From Ga0077523 sp038324085 (GTDB taxonomy: Bacteria; Pseudomonadota; Gammaproteobacteria; Burkholderiales; Ga0077523): a DNA stretch of 64,000 nt. Of this stretch, positions 34,126 through 42,307 are shown one piece after another. Both the position numbers and the translations under genes were made by a program. The stretch is from assembly GCA_038324085.1 (NCBI GenBank), contig JBBQHP010000022.1, positions 6,995 through 70,994 of the forward strand, in the 5' to 3' direction. A model generated the notes under the pieces. It was not told where the DNA came from. It searched no databases and saw nothing but the letters and a program-made list of their open reading frames with translations. Position 1 is the stretch's first letter. The number at the start of each line of letters is the position of its first letter.

Positions 34126-35241
34126 TTATAGCCGCGCTGCCACGAATCGCACCAGATTGGAGCCCAGGTCACCCTGTGCAAGCAGGCGGTCCGCCCAGGT
34201 ATCGGCGTGGGCGTTCAACTCGGCGGCGGCGGCCCGGAAGCGGCGCCAGGCCTTGCTCATGATCGCTGCGGAGGTCTCGCCGCGATTCCACAGGCGCCAG
34301 AACTCGCGGGTGGCGGCGGCCGCTTCGGCCGAGATGTCCTGCGTGTAGCGGTCGACGAAGGCGTGCATCTTGGTCCAGTGAGCACCGCCTTCCTGCGGGT
34401 AGATGTTCCACACGAATGGGCGACGGGCCCACTGGGCGCGCACGAAGGAATCCTCGCCGCGCACGAAATTGCAATCGCACGTCCAGAGCAGGCGGTCGTA
34501 CTGGTCGAGGGGTTGGAAGGGCAGGACCAGCGCTGCGACACTACCTTGTTCCAGACGCTGTCCCGGGGCGGCGGCGGCCCCGAAGAAGCGTGTCACGTCG
34601 GGCAGGAGGCGACTCTCGGGGACCAGCACCAGTACGCTTTCCGCGCCGTCGGCCCAGGCCTCCAGCAGCGAACCCACGGCCGGGCCGCCGTAGCCGAACA
34701 GCGAGACGGTGGTGACCGCGCCCGCGCGGGGCGGTCGCTCCGCCAGTTCGAGCCGGCGTTGGCTTTCGAGGTCCTTCTCGCACAGGACGCCGCCCGTCGC
34801 TGCCGTGAATCCCGGAAAGAAGAAGTACTTGGTCAACGGCAGGCGCGGTTGGGGCGAGGCCCGACCGTGGCAGTCCTCGATCCAACCCTCCGCACTCAAA
34901 TACTCGAGGTTGACCCAGACCGGCGCCGGCGTCCGTGCGGCCATGAGTGCCAGGTACGCCTCCGGGATGCGCGAACCGAAGGCTTCGATCACCACCGCCG
35001 CGGCGTCGTGACAGTCCGCATCCGCCCGCCATCTCCGTATCCCGACGCCCTCGATGTGCTGCGCGTCGGCGGCCGGGTCCACGGCGGTGCAGAGATGGTG
35101 AAAGGTCGCGAGGTCGTCGACCCAGAGCCGGACCTCGAGACCGTATTCGGCCACCAGCTGGCGCGCGAGGCGCCACGACACCCCGATGTCGCCATAGTGG
35201 TCGACAACGTTGCAGAAGATGTCCCACCGGATCCCGCCCAT
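34126..35241 (-). CDS. earP: EF-P arginine rhamnosyltransferase EarP
   Basis: A 371-residue GT-B glycosyltransferase that moves rhamnose from dTDP-rhamnose to Arg32 of EF-P. The start MGGIRWDIFCNVVDHYGDIGVSWRLARQL contains the two key aspartates (Asp14 and Asp18, equivalent to Asp13/Asp17 in Pseudomonas). The nucleotide-sugar site near the C-terminus reads VRGEDSFVRAQWA (Arg, Asp, Ser). The gene precedes efp in the same direction, the usual earP-efp arrangement. Confidence 0.95.
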   Translation of the reverse strand: MGGIRWDIFCNVVDHYGDIGVSWRLARQLVAEYGLEVRLWVDDLATFHHLCTAVDPAADAQHIEGVGIRRWRADADCHDAAAVVIEAFGSRIPEAYLALMAARTPAPVWVNLEYLSAEGWIEDCHGRASPQPRLPLTKYFFFPGFTAATGGVLCEKDLESQRRLELAERPPRAGAVTTVSLFGYGGPAVGSLLEAWADGAESVLVLVPESRLLPDVTRFFGAAAAPGQRLEQGSVAALVLPFQPLDQYDRLLWTCDCNFVRGEDSFVRAQWARRPFVWNIYPQEGGAHWTKMHAFVDRYTQDISAEAAAATREFWRLWNRGETSAAIMSKAWRRFRAAAAELNAHADTWADRLLAQGDLGSNLVRFVAARL

Positions 35242-35321
35242 CGCGCCGTCACGTCACGGCTCGGAGCCGGCCGGGCGGACCGATCCGCATCGCTCCGGCT
35301 GGCGGGCGGCCCGGGACGGAC

Positions 35322-35924
35322 TCAATACTTCACCGAGCACCCGTAGGCGCTGGTGCTGGAGATCGCCACCGGCTTGCCGGCCATCGCTTCGTCGAGCGCG
35401 GCGGCAACGTAATTCCTGGCGCTGCGCACGTCCTCCTTGCGCCAGGTGGCCTTGTCGTCGATGGCGCCCGCATAGATGACCGTGCCCTGGGGATTCACCA
35501 CGAACATGTGCGGCGTGGCGCGAGCGCCCCACATCCGTCCGACGGTCCCGTCCTCGTCGAGCATGAGCGCGGTCGGGCTCATGTCCCAGTCCTTCATGAT
35601 GCTCCGGGCAGCCTTGGGATCGCGATAGTCGGCGCTTCGGGGATTGTTGGAGCTGATGGCGAGCCAGACGACGCCCTTGGCCGTGTATTTCTGCTGCAAG
35701 CCCTGCATGTTGCCGCTTTCGTAGTGCTTCTGGACGAACGGACAGCCCTGGTTGAACCATTCGAGCACGACGTACCTGCCTTTGAAATCCGACAGACGCT
35801 GGGTCTTGCCGGAGACATCCTTGAGCACGAAATCGCTCGCGGGAGCGCCCGGGACGGTATTGGCGTGGGCCGGGCCCGCCGCCAGGGAGAAGGCGAGAGC
35901 GAGGCCGGGGAGCAGGGATTTCAT
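35322..35924 (-). CDS. Periplasmic redoxin (AhpC/TSA-like thioredoxin fold)
   Basis: A 200-residue exported protein with signal peptide MKSLLPGLALAFSLAAGPAHA. The thioredoxin-like fold begins ASDFVLKDVSGKTQRLSDFKGRYVVLEWFNQGCPFVQKHY, with a single active-site cysteine in GCPFV instead of CxxC; a partner cysteine is in the C-terminal YGCSVKY. This two-cysteine layout is known in peroxiredoxin-like periplasmic proteins. It lies 21 nt downstream of the DsbD/ScsB-like gene, which suggests that it is one of its reduction targets. Confidence 0.85.
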   Translation of the reverse strand: MKSLLPGLALAFSLAAGPAHANTVPGAPASDFVLKDVSGKTQRLSDFKGRYVVLEWFNQGCPFVQKHYESGNMQGLQQKYTAKGVVWLAISSNNPRSADYRDPKAARSIMKDWDMSPTALMLDEDGTVGRMWGARATPHMFVVNPQGTVIYAGAIDDKATWRKEDVRSARNYVAAALDEAMAGKPVAISSTSAYGCSVKY

Positions 35925-35945
35925 CGCGATTCCTCCTGGTCAAGG

Positions 35946-38099
35946 TCAGGACCCGCCGGGAACGGCGCGCTCCAATGCGCGCAGTACGGTGTCCTTCGTG
36001 AGCAATTCCGGCAGCAGTTCGGGTTCACCGGCGACGCGCGCCGGGTAGAGCGCATAGACCGGAACGCCACTGCGTCCGAGCCGACCGAGGGCCGCCGTGA
36101 TGTGCGCATCCTGGTTGGTCCAGTCGGCGCGCATGCGCGTGATCGGCCGCTCTGCAAAGGCATTCTTCACCACATCGGACTCCAGCACGAGGCGTTTGTT
36201 CACCTGGCAGGTCACGCACCATGCCGCGGTGAAATCCACGAAGACCGCCCGACCCAGTGAACGCTCGGCGTTCAGCGCGTCGTCCGAATAGGCGGCCCAG
36301 GAACCGGTTGCGGCAGCCGTTGCGACACGCGGCTCACCGGCGGGCCAGCCGAAGATGGCGGCGGCTGCGATCAGGAGCACCGCGGCTGTCGCGACGAAAG
36401 CACGACGCCCTTGCGCCACTGCGGTCGCGCCGAATCGCGTCCAGCCCCACAGCGCAGCAGCGATCAGCACGAGCCCGGCGAGCAGGCGCGCCGACGCGCC
36501 GACGCCGAGCTGTTCGCCCAGCACCCAGGTGAGCCAGACCGCGGTGAGGTAGAGCGGAAACGCGAGCAACTGCTTCAGCGTCTCCATCCAGCGTCCGGGT
36601 CGTGGCAGGCGCCGGGCGAGTCCCGGCTGGAACGACAGGGCGACATACGGCGTGGCCATGCCTATCGCCAGCGCCGTGAACACCAGCATCGCCTGCGCCG
36701 GCGGTTGCGTGAGGGCGAAGCCAAGCGCGGCACCCATGAACGGTGCCGTGCATGGCGCCGCGACGATCGTCGCCAGCAGACCGGCGAGGAAGGCGCCACG
36801 GAGGCCCGCGCGGTCGCGGACGTTGCCGGCCGCTCCCTGGAGTCGGTAGCCCCACTCGAACACGCCGCTCAGATTGAGTCCGAGGACAAAGAACAATGCC
36901 GCCAGGCCGGCCACGATGGCCGGGGCTTGCAGCTGAAAGCCCCAGCCGAGTGCCTGTCCGCTGGCTCGCAGCGCCAGCAGAGCGCCCGCGACGGCCCAGA
37001 AACAGACGACGATGCCGGCTGCGAAAGCGAGACCGTGGGCGCGCAGGCTGCGGCTGCTGCCATGCGCCTCCTCGACGAATCCAAGCACCTTGATCGAGAC
37101 GACTGGAAACACGCAGGGCATCAGATTCAACACGACGCCGCCGAGCAGTGCGAACAGGATCGCGATACCCAGTCCGGGTGCCGCGTTTCCCGTGGCGGAC
37201 GCGGCGGTGATCGCGGCAGCGTCGATGCCTGGCTGCGGTGGTTTGGCCGAAACCTTCGGCGCACCGCCCGGCCATGGCACCGCAATGAGTGCAGCGGTGA
37301 CGCCGCCGTCCGGGCCCAGCGCGGGCTCGGCGACCAGCATGCCCGTCAGCGTCGACAGGGCGCCCTTGAATGCGGGATCGGCCGTGAGCAGCAGGCGGTA
37401 GCTGCCGTCTTCCTGTCGCTGCAGCGTCTGGACCGACGCGTTGTCGACGATGCCCGGGTCATCGGGAAAGAACGCGAGCTTGGACAGGGCGGGCGCGGCT
37501 GCTGCGACGGGTGTCAGGGAAATCTCGATGTGATCGTCGGTGGGTGCGGCCGAGACATTCCAGCCGCGCAGGGAGCGCGGGATCGCCGCGCGTGCCTGCG
37601 CGAGTGGCCGCGACCAGGTCGGGTCGGGCGCACCGTTTCCCACCAGCAGATCGAGACCGAGCGCGGCGCCGCCGGGTATGCAGACTTCCTTGCAGATCAG
37701 CCATTCCGCCTTGGCCGCGATGTGCACGCTGGCAGACCTGTCGAGCGATTTCGGGGTCGCGATTTCGGTGAGCAGGAGCGTTTCACCGTGGTAGCCGAGA
37801 TTCGTCAATGGACCGACGGGGATGCGCTCGGGAACCGGCCATAGCATCGGTCCTGCCGAGAAACCGGGTGGCAATGTCCAGACGATGCGCGTGGGCATTC
37901 CGGAGTCGCCGGGATTCTTCCAGTAGGTATGCCATCCCGGATCGTGGGCGAGGCGCAACGCCACCAGCAATGGCTGGCCCGGGCGGACGGAAGTCTGATC
38001 CGAGACGAGTTCCACGCGCGCATGCGGGACGTCGATCGGTGCGCCGATCGAGTATCCGGCGGTCAGCGACGCAATGACGATGAAAAGCAGGCTATGCAT
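35946..38099 (-). CDS. DsbD/ScsB-like thiol:disulfide interchange protein
   Basis: A 717-residue membrane protein that carries electrons from cytoplasmic thioredoxin to the periplasm. After a signal (MHSLLFIVIASLTAGYS) there is a periplasmic domain with CKEVC (EWLICKEVCIPGG). A transmembrane domain follows with paired cysteines in NLMPCVFPV and VAAPCTAPFMG, and then a C-terminal thioredoxin domain with WCVTCQVNK. The CKEVC form points to the ScsB branch rather than classic DsbD. ATG 38099 was chosen; the frame is open for another kilobase upstream, antisense to the OmpA-type gene, which I take as chance. It leads the dsbD - redoxin - earP - efp series. Confidence 0.92.
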   Translation of the reverse strand: MHSLLFIVIASLTAGYSIGAPIDVPHARVELVSDQTSVRPGQPLLVALRLAHDPGWHTYWKNPGDSGMPTRIVWTLPPGFSAGPMLWPVPERIPVGPLTNLGYHGETLLLTEIATPKSLDRSASVHIAAKAEWLICKEVCIPGGAALGLDLLVGNGAPDPTWSRPLAQARAAIPRSLRGWNVSAAPTDDHIEISLTPVAAAAPALSKLAFFPDDPGIVDNASVQTLQRQEDGSYRLLLTADPAFKGALSTLTGMLVAEPALGPDGGVTAALIAVPWPGGAPKVSAKPPQPGIDAAAITAASATGNAAPGLGIAILFALLGGVVLNLMPCVFPVVSIKVLGFVEEAHGSSRSLRAHGLAFAAGIVVCFWAVAGALLALRASGQALGWGFQLQAPAIVAGLAALFFVLGLNLSGVFEWGYRLQGAAGNVRDRAGLRGAFLAGLLATIVAAPCTAPFMGAALGFALTQPPAQAMLVFTALAIGMATPYVALSFQPGLARRLPRPGRWMETLKQLLAFPLYLTAVWLTWVLGEQLGVGASARLLAGLVLIAAALWGWTRFGATAVAQGRRAFVATAAVLLIAAAAIFGWPAGEPRVATAAATGSWAAYSDDALNAERSLGRAVFVDFTAAWCVTCQVNKRLVLESDVVKNAFAERPITRMRADWTNQDAHITAALGRLGRSGVPVYALYPARVAGEPELLPELLTKDTVLRALERAVPGGS

Positions 38100-38379
38100 G
38101 GAAGTCTCGAAGGGTAGCATGCGCTCCGGAGCGCGCCCGGCGTCGCACACTGGTGCACGCTCGGTCGCTGCATTGGGCTGCGGGGATAGCAATTTGTTTC
38201 CGTTCACCGCGAGAATTGCGTCGCATCGATGCCGACTAGGGCTCAGAATATACGGCGTGATCGCTGGCGCACGTGCGTGTCGGGAATCTGCGACGAAAAA
38301 GCGCTTGAGCGTTCTCCCGTTTCGGGAACCGATTGATCCGCGTCCGAGACTAAGGCGCATGGCGCAGGGAGGAATATCC

Positions 38380-39825
38380 ATGAAAGGTAACAGAATGATA
38401 GTTTCGCGAATGTCGAAATCGATGGTCGCGAATATTGCGATGATCGCGCTCGCGTTGAGCCTGGGCGCGTGCGCGCGGACCCTCATCGGTGTGGCTCCTA
38501 CCAAGACCACCGGGGCGGGCGCGGGCGAGATGGCGGGCTCCGACGCAAGCGCCAATGGCAGCGATGGCGTTTCCTCTGCCGGCAACGCCGCTGACGCCTC
38601 GAGTGGCAACAGCGGTCCCGAGGTCAAGGCCGACAAGGGGTCCAGCACCGAAGGACCGGATGCGTTGAGCGCAAATTCGTCCGGTACCGGCGCGCCGGGA
38701 TCGGGCGCATCGGATTCCGCTGCGAACGGTGCCGCCGGTGCGGGCACCGAAGGCGCAGGCGGCGCGTCGGGATCGAATGCCTCCACTGGAAATGCCGCCG
38801 CCGGGGCCGCTAGCGCGGGAGCAAATGGTGCCGGTGGTTCAGATGGCACCAGCGGCACCAATGCCACGGGCGCAAACGGCACGGCTGACAGCGGTGCCGG
38901 TGCCAACGGTGCCGGTGCCAACGGTGCCGGCGCAAACGGAGCCGGCGCAAACGGAGCCGGCGCAAACGGAGCCGGAGCGACTGGCGCCGGAAGCAACGGC
39001 ACGTCCCGCAATGACTCTGCCGCAGCGGGAGGCGACAAGGCGGGCGCCGCGACCTCCGGTGGTGGCAAGGATGGCGCGTCGGGTGCGACGGCTGGCGCGA
39101 ACGGCGCTGACGGAGCCGCAGGTTCCGCAGCCGCGGATGGCACTCGCGACGCTCAGGGCAACGTGGTCGGCGCGGCTGGTTCCACCGCGCCCGCTGGCAG
39201 CGACAGCCGTAACGCCCCCGGGCGCTCCGGCAAGGATGGCTCGGGCAACGCAGCAGACGAGGAGATGGTCCTGCAGGATCCCGTGAAGACCGCGATTCGC
39301 GAAGAGGAACGCGAGCGTGCGGCGCGCGAGGCGGCGCTCGAAGCCGAACGTCGCGGCCGGGTGGAAACCGCGGCCAATCGGGTGGTGATCGATCAGGACG
39401 AGAAACTGCAGACGCTCAACGGCTCGTTGCCTGCGGTGTTCAACATGGACGAGAAGGGCACGTTCGAATTCGATCGCTTCGTGCTGACGCCCGACGTCAA
39501 GGTGAAGCTCGACGAGATCTGGGACAAGCTGAAGGATGCACCCTACGATCGACTGATCGTGCACGGCTATACCGATCGCATCGGTACCGACGAGTACAAC
39601 CAGCAGCTGTCCGAGAAGCGTGCATGGGCCGTGGCGGGTTACCTGATGGACAAGGGCGTGCCGCCGTACAAGCTGACCGTCGTCGGTCGCGGCAGGACCC
39701 AGCCACTGACCACGCCCGACGAGTGCAAGGGGCTGCGGCGAGATGCCCTCATCGACTGCCTCCAGCGCGATCGCAGGGTCGAGGTGGTTGCCACGCTGAA
39801 GGAGTACAACCTGAAGGTGCAGTGA
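38380..39825 (+). CDS. OmpA-family lipoprotein with long Gly/Ala/Asn linker
   Basis: A 481-residue protein. The signal ends ALSLGACART (lipobox). Residues about 30-300 are a low-complexity Gly/Ala/Ser/Asn region with GANGA repeats. A charged helix follows (IREEERERAAREAALEAERRGR), then an OmpA peptidoglycan-binding domain: FEFDRFVLTPDVKVKLDEIWD, LIVHGYTDRIGTDEYNQQLSEKRAWAV and RDRRVEV, with the Asp and Arg that bind meso-diaminopimelate. It should tether the outer membrane to the cell wall through a flexible spacer. ATG 38380 has AGGGAGG upstream. A terminator follows. Confidence 0.88.
   Translation: MKGNRMIVSRMSKSMVANIAMIALALSLGACARTLIGVAPTKTTGAGAGEMAGSDASANGSDGVSSAGNAADASSGNSGPEVKADKGSSTEGPDALSANSSGTGAPGSGASDSAANGAAGAGTEGAGGASGSNASTGNAAAGAASAGANGAGGSDGTSGTNATGANGTADSGAGANGAGANGAGANGAGANGAGANGAGATGAGSNGTSRNDSAAAGGDKAGAATSGGGKDGASGATAGANGADGAAGSAAADGTRDAQGNVVGAAGSTAPAGSDSRNAPGRSGKDGSGNAADEEMVLQDPVKTAIREEERERAAREAALEAERRGRVETAANRVVIDQDEKLQTLNGSLPAVFNMDEKGTFEFDRFVLTPDVKVKLDEIWDKLKDAPYDRLIVHGYTDRIGTDEYNQQLSEKRAWAVAGYLMDKGVPPYKLTVVGRGRTQPLTTPDECKGLRRDALIDCLQRDRRVEVVATLKEYNLKVQ
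38893..38982 (+). repeat. 15-bp tandem repeat inside the OmpA-type gene
   Basis: Six consecutive 15-bp units of the type GGNGCCGGNGCNAAC, each encoding Gly-Ala-Gly-Ala-Asn, with third-position differences between early (GGTGCCGGTGCC) and late (GGAGCCGGCGCA) units. Because the unit is a multiple of three, copy-number change would lengthen or shorten the linker without breaking the frame. Confidence 0.85.
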
Positions 39826-39847
39826 GTCGCTGCCGCACTTTCGCGAG

Positions 39848-39879
39848 ACCCCGGTGGCTGCAAGGCCCCGGGGTTTTTT
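39848..39879 (+). terminator. Rho-independent terminator after the OmpA-type gene
   Basis: A stem ACCCCGG / CCGGGGT with a 13-nt loop followed by a run of six T, 22 nt after the stop codon. Confidence 0.85.
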
Positions 39880-39943
39880 GTCGACTGCGCGGCGCGCGGT
39901 GTAATCTTGGCACCGCCTCAATCACCATCCATCCGGGGGAGAA

Positions 39944-40273
39944 ATGATCGTCGACCATCGCACGTACAACGTGAAGCCGGGCAAGCTGAACGAGTATTTG
40001 AAGCTGTACGAGACGGAAGCCTATCCGTTGCAGCTGAAGTACCTGGGCCACAACCTCGGGTGGTACACCTCCAACGATATCGGACCGCTGTCGCAAGTAG
40101 TACACATGTGGGCCTATTCGAGCCTCGACGATCGGGAAGAACGCCGCAATCGCCTGGCGGCGGACCCTGCCTGGGCCGGTTTCATCGCCAAGGCCATGCC
40201 CCTGCTCGACAGCATGGAGAACAAGATCCTGCGTCCCACATCCTTCTTCACCGTCCCGGAACGCAAGGGATGA
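39944..40273 (+). CDS. NIPSNAP-family protein
   Basis: A 109-residue dimeric ferredoxin-like-fold protein of the NIPSNAP family: MIVDHRTYNVKPGKLNEYLKLYE, GWYTSNDIGPLSQVVHMWAYSSLDDREERR and ILRPTSF. The biochemical role in bacteria is not settled; members often accompany CoA or aromatic catabolism genes. GGGGGAG lies just before ATG 39944. Its stop overlaps the start of the CoA-transferase alpha subunit (ATGA), so the three genes here form a coupled operon. Confidence 0.88.
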   Translation: MIVDHRTYNVKPGKLNEYLKLYETEAYPLQLKYLGHNLGWYTSNDIGPLSQVVHMWAYSSLDDREERRNRLAADPAWAGFIAKAMPLLDSMENKILRPTSFFTVPERKG

Positions 40274-41076
40274 TCGCGGATCTCGTCGCCACCATCCCCG
40301 ACGGGTCGACGCTCGCGATTGCGCAGGATGCCGTCGGCGTGGCGATGGCCGCGACGCGCGAGCTGGTACGGCGTGGCGCGCGTGATCTGCATCTGGTGTG
40401 TGTACCGATCAGCGGGCTGCAGGCCGACGTCCTGATCGGTGCCGGCTGCGTCGCAACGATAGAGACCTCGGCCGTGACTCTCGGCGAGTTCGGAACCGCG
40501 CCGCGATTCGCTGCGGCCCTCAAGCGCGGCACGATCCGGGTGAAGGATGCCACCTGTCCGGCCATCCACGCGGCATTGCAGGCAGGGCAGAAAGGCATCC
40601 CGTTTATCCCGTTGCGCGGCCTCATCGGTTCCGACCTGCTGCGTCATCGCCACGATTGGAAGGTCATCGACAATCCGTTCGCCGACGGCGACGATCCCAT
40701 CGTGCTGCTGCCGGCGATCCGTCCCGATTTCGCGCTGTTTCACGCGCCGCTCGCCGATCGGCACGGTAATGTGTACATCGGACGCCAGCGCGACCTGCTC
40801 ACCATGGCGCAGGCGGCGCAGCGCACGCTCGTCACCGTCGAGGCGGTCACCGACGACGATCTGATGCGCGATGAAGCCGGGGGCGCCGGCGTGATTCCGG
40901 CGATCTACATAACCGGGATCGCCGTGGCCCCGGGAGGCGCGCGGCCGCTCAAGTTTCCCGGGCACTACGCGCTCGACGAAGGTGCGCTCGCGAACTACGC
41001 GGCGGCGGCGCAGAGCGATGCGGGTTTTCGCTCGTGGCTCGATGCGTGGCTCGCGATGGAGCTGCAGGCCGCATGA
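40270..41076 (+). CDS. CoA-transferase family I, alpha subunit
   Basis: A 268-residue subunit resembling glutaconate CoA-transferase A / IpdA. It has MIADLVATIPDGSTLAIAQ, the glycine-rich LHLVCVPISGLQADVLIGAG, FIPLRGLIGSDLL and FHAPLADRHGNVYIGRQRDLL. Family members either transfer CoA or, as in IpdAB of steroid ring breakdown, hydrolyse a ring. The residues do not let me choose. It starts in an ATGA overlap with the NIPSNAP gene and ends in one with the beta subunit. Confidence 0.88.
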   Translation: MIADLVATIPDGSTLAIAQDAVGVAMAATRELVRRGARDLHLVCVPISGLQADVLIGAGCVATIETSAVTLGEFGTAPRFAAALKRGTIRVKDATCPAIHAALQAGQKGIPFIPLRGLIGSDLLRHRHDWKVIDNPFADGDDPIVLLPAIRPDFALFHAPLADRHGNVYIGRQRDLLTMAQAAQRTLVTVEAVTDDDLMRDEAGGAGVIPAIYITGIAVAPGGARPLKFPGHYALDEGALANYAAAAQSDAGFRSWLDAWLAMELQAA

Positions 41077-41801
41077 CGGAGCCTTTCAATCGCACCGAAC
41101 TGCTGATCGGCGTGATCGGGCGTCTGCTCGAAGGTTGCCGCCACGTCGTGGTCGGCGCGTCGTCGCCGATTCCGGGGGCCGCAGCGTTGATGGTACGAGC
41201 CAAGACCGACGGCGCGTTGCGCGTCAACGTTCTGGGTTCCCGCCAACACAACAGCTTCACCAACGGTGGTGTCGAGACCTTCGATCTCGCCGCCCAGGGT
41301 CGCATCGACGCCTTCTTCCTGGGTGGCGGACAGATCGACGGCGAGGCCAACATCAATCTTGTCGGCACCGGGGCTTATCCCGCGAGCGACGTTCGCTGGC
41401 CGGGATCGTTCGGGTCGTCATACCTCTACTTCCTGGTGCCGCGCGTGATCCTCTTTCGCGAAGAGCACACACGCCGCGTGTTCGTCCCGAAGGTCGACTT
41501 CGTCAGCGCGCCCGGCACCAGCGCGCCGAACGTCCATCGCCCGGGCGGGCCGTGGAAAATGGTCACGGGACTGGGTGTCTTTGCTTTCGATCGGGCGCGC
41601 AAACGGTTCGCCGTCGAGAGCGTGCACCCCGGACATTCGCTGGAAGAGATTCTCGACAACACCGGTTTCGAGATGGACGTTCCCGAACGCGTCCCGGCAA
41701 CGGCCGCACCCGATCAGGCAACCCTCGCGCTGTTGCGCGGCCGCATTCGCGAAGAGATCGCCGAGACCTATCCGCGCTTCGCCGCGCAACTCGCGGTCTG
41801 A
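41073..41801 (+). CDS. CoA-transferase family I, beta subunit
   Basis: A 242-residue partner subunit: FNRTELLIGVIGRLLEGCRHVVVGASSPIPGAAALM, FFLGGGQIDGEANINLVGTG, RWPGSFGSSYLYFLVPRVILF and KMVTGLGVFAFD. The layout is that of GctB/IpdB-type subunits. The catalytic Glu of classical family I transferases is not obvious, as in the IpdB branch. The start ATG 41073 overlaps the alpha-subunit stop. The heterodimer is probably made from one transcript. Confidence 0.87.
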   Translation: MTEPFNRTELLIGVIGRLLEGCRHVVVGASSPIPGAAALMVRAKTDGALRVNVLGSRQHNSFTNGGVETFDLAAQGRIDAFFLGGGQIDGEANINLVGTGAYPASDVRWPGSFGSSYLYFLVPRVILFREEHTRRVFVPKVDFVSAPGTSAPNVHRPGGPWKMVTGLGVFAFDRARKRFAVESVHPGHSLEEILDNTGFEMDVPERVPATAAPDQATLALLRGRIREEIAETYPRFAAQLAV

Positions 41802-41848
41802 TCGCGCAGTGACCGGAACCAGGGTCAAGGCGCGGGCCGCGTTCGTGC

Positions 41849-42220
41849 GCGAACGGAACGCTCGCCGACTTCGATATCCGCTACGTGTTCGGTGTCCAGC
41901 CGCTGCAGCAATATCTGGTCGAGTTTCCCGACGGACGGCTGCAGGCGCTCGGCGTGGCGTGGGACACGCGCCCGAAAACGGCGGGCGGGCAGCGTTGGTT
42001 CCAACTGTACCCGAACGAGCAACTGCATGCGGGCGATCGTCTGCACCGCACTGGCATCGACCAGAACTGGAACTACCAGTGCGCCGATTGCCATTCGACC
42101 AACCTGCGCAAGAACTACGACGCCGCGACCGACACCTTCAAGACCACCTGGACCGACATCGACGTGAACTGCGAATCCTGCCACGGACCCGGATCCAATC
42201 GACAGGTGATGGCGTCATGA
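41849..42220 (+). pseudogene. Multiheme cytochrome fragment
   Basis: The frame reads GTLADFDIRYVFGVQPLQQYLVEFPDGRLQALGVAWDTRPK, with WNYQCADCHSTNLRKNY and CESCHGPGSN, two CxxCH heme sites. This is an internal piece of a family of large exported proteins that combine cytochrome c554-like hemes with TPR repeats. The N-terminal signal and first hemes, and the whole C-terminal half, are missing; the sequence ends in TGA at 42218-42220 soon after the second heme. No start is convincing. It lies between the CoA-transferase operon and a convergent hydrolase. Confidence 0.7.
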
Positions 42221-42307
42221 ATCGGCGCTGGAACATCGCGCCGTCGCATGCCCCTCGGTGCGTGAACACGGGCTCGTGCGGGAGCGCTGCCACTGTGCCC
42301 GTGCCCG

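Noticed and set aside
38893..38982. CRISPR-like array
   Set aside because: The 15-bp units have no spacers and encode a Gly/Ala/Asn repeat in frame; no cas genes are present.
38100..39143. N-terminal extension of the DsbD/ScsB gene by about 350 residues, rich in Ala/Pro
   Set aside because: It is antisense to the low-complexity linker of the OmpA-type gene. The GC-rich repeat has no stops on the other strand, and family members start with the signal peptide at 38099.
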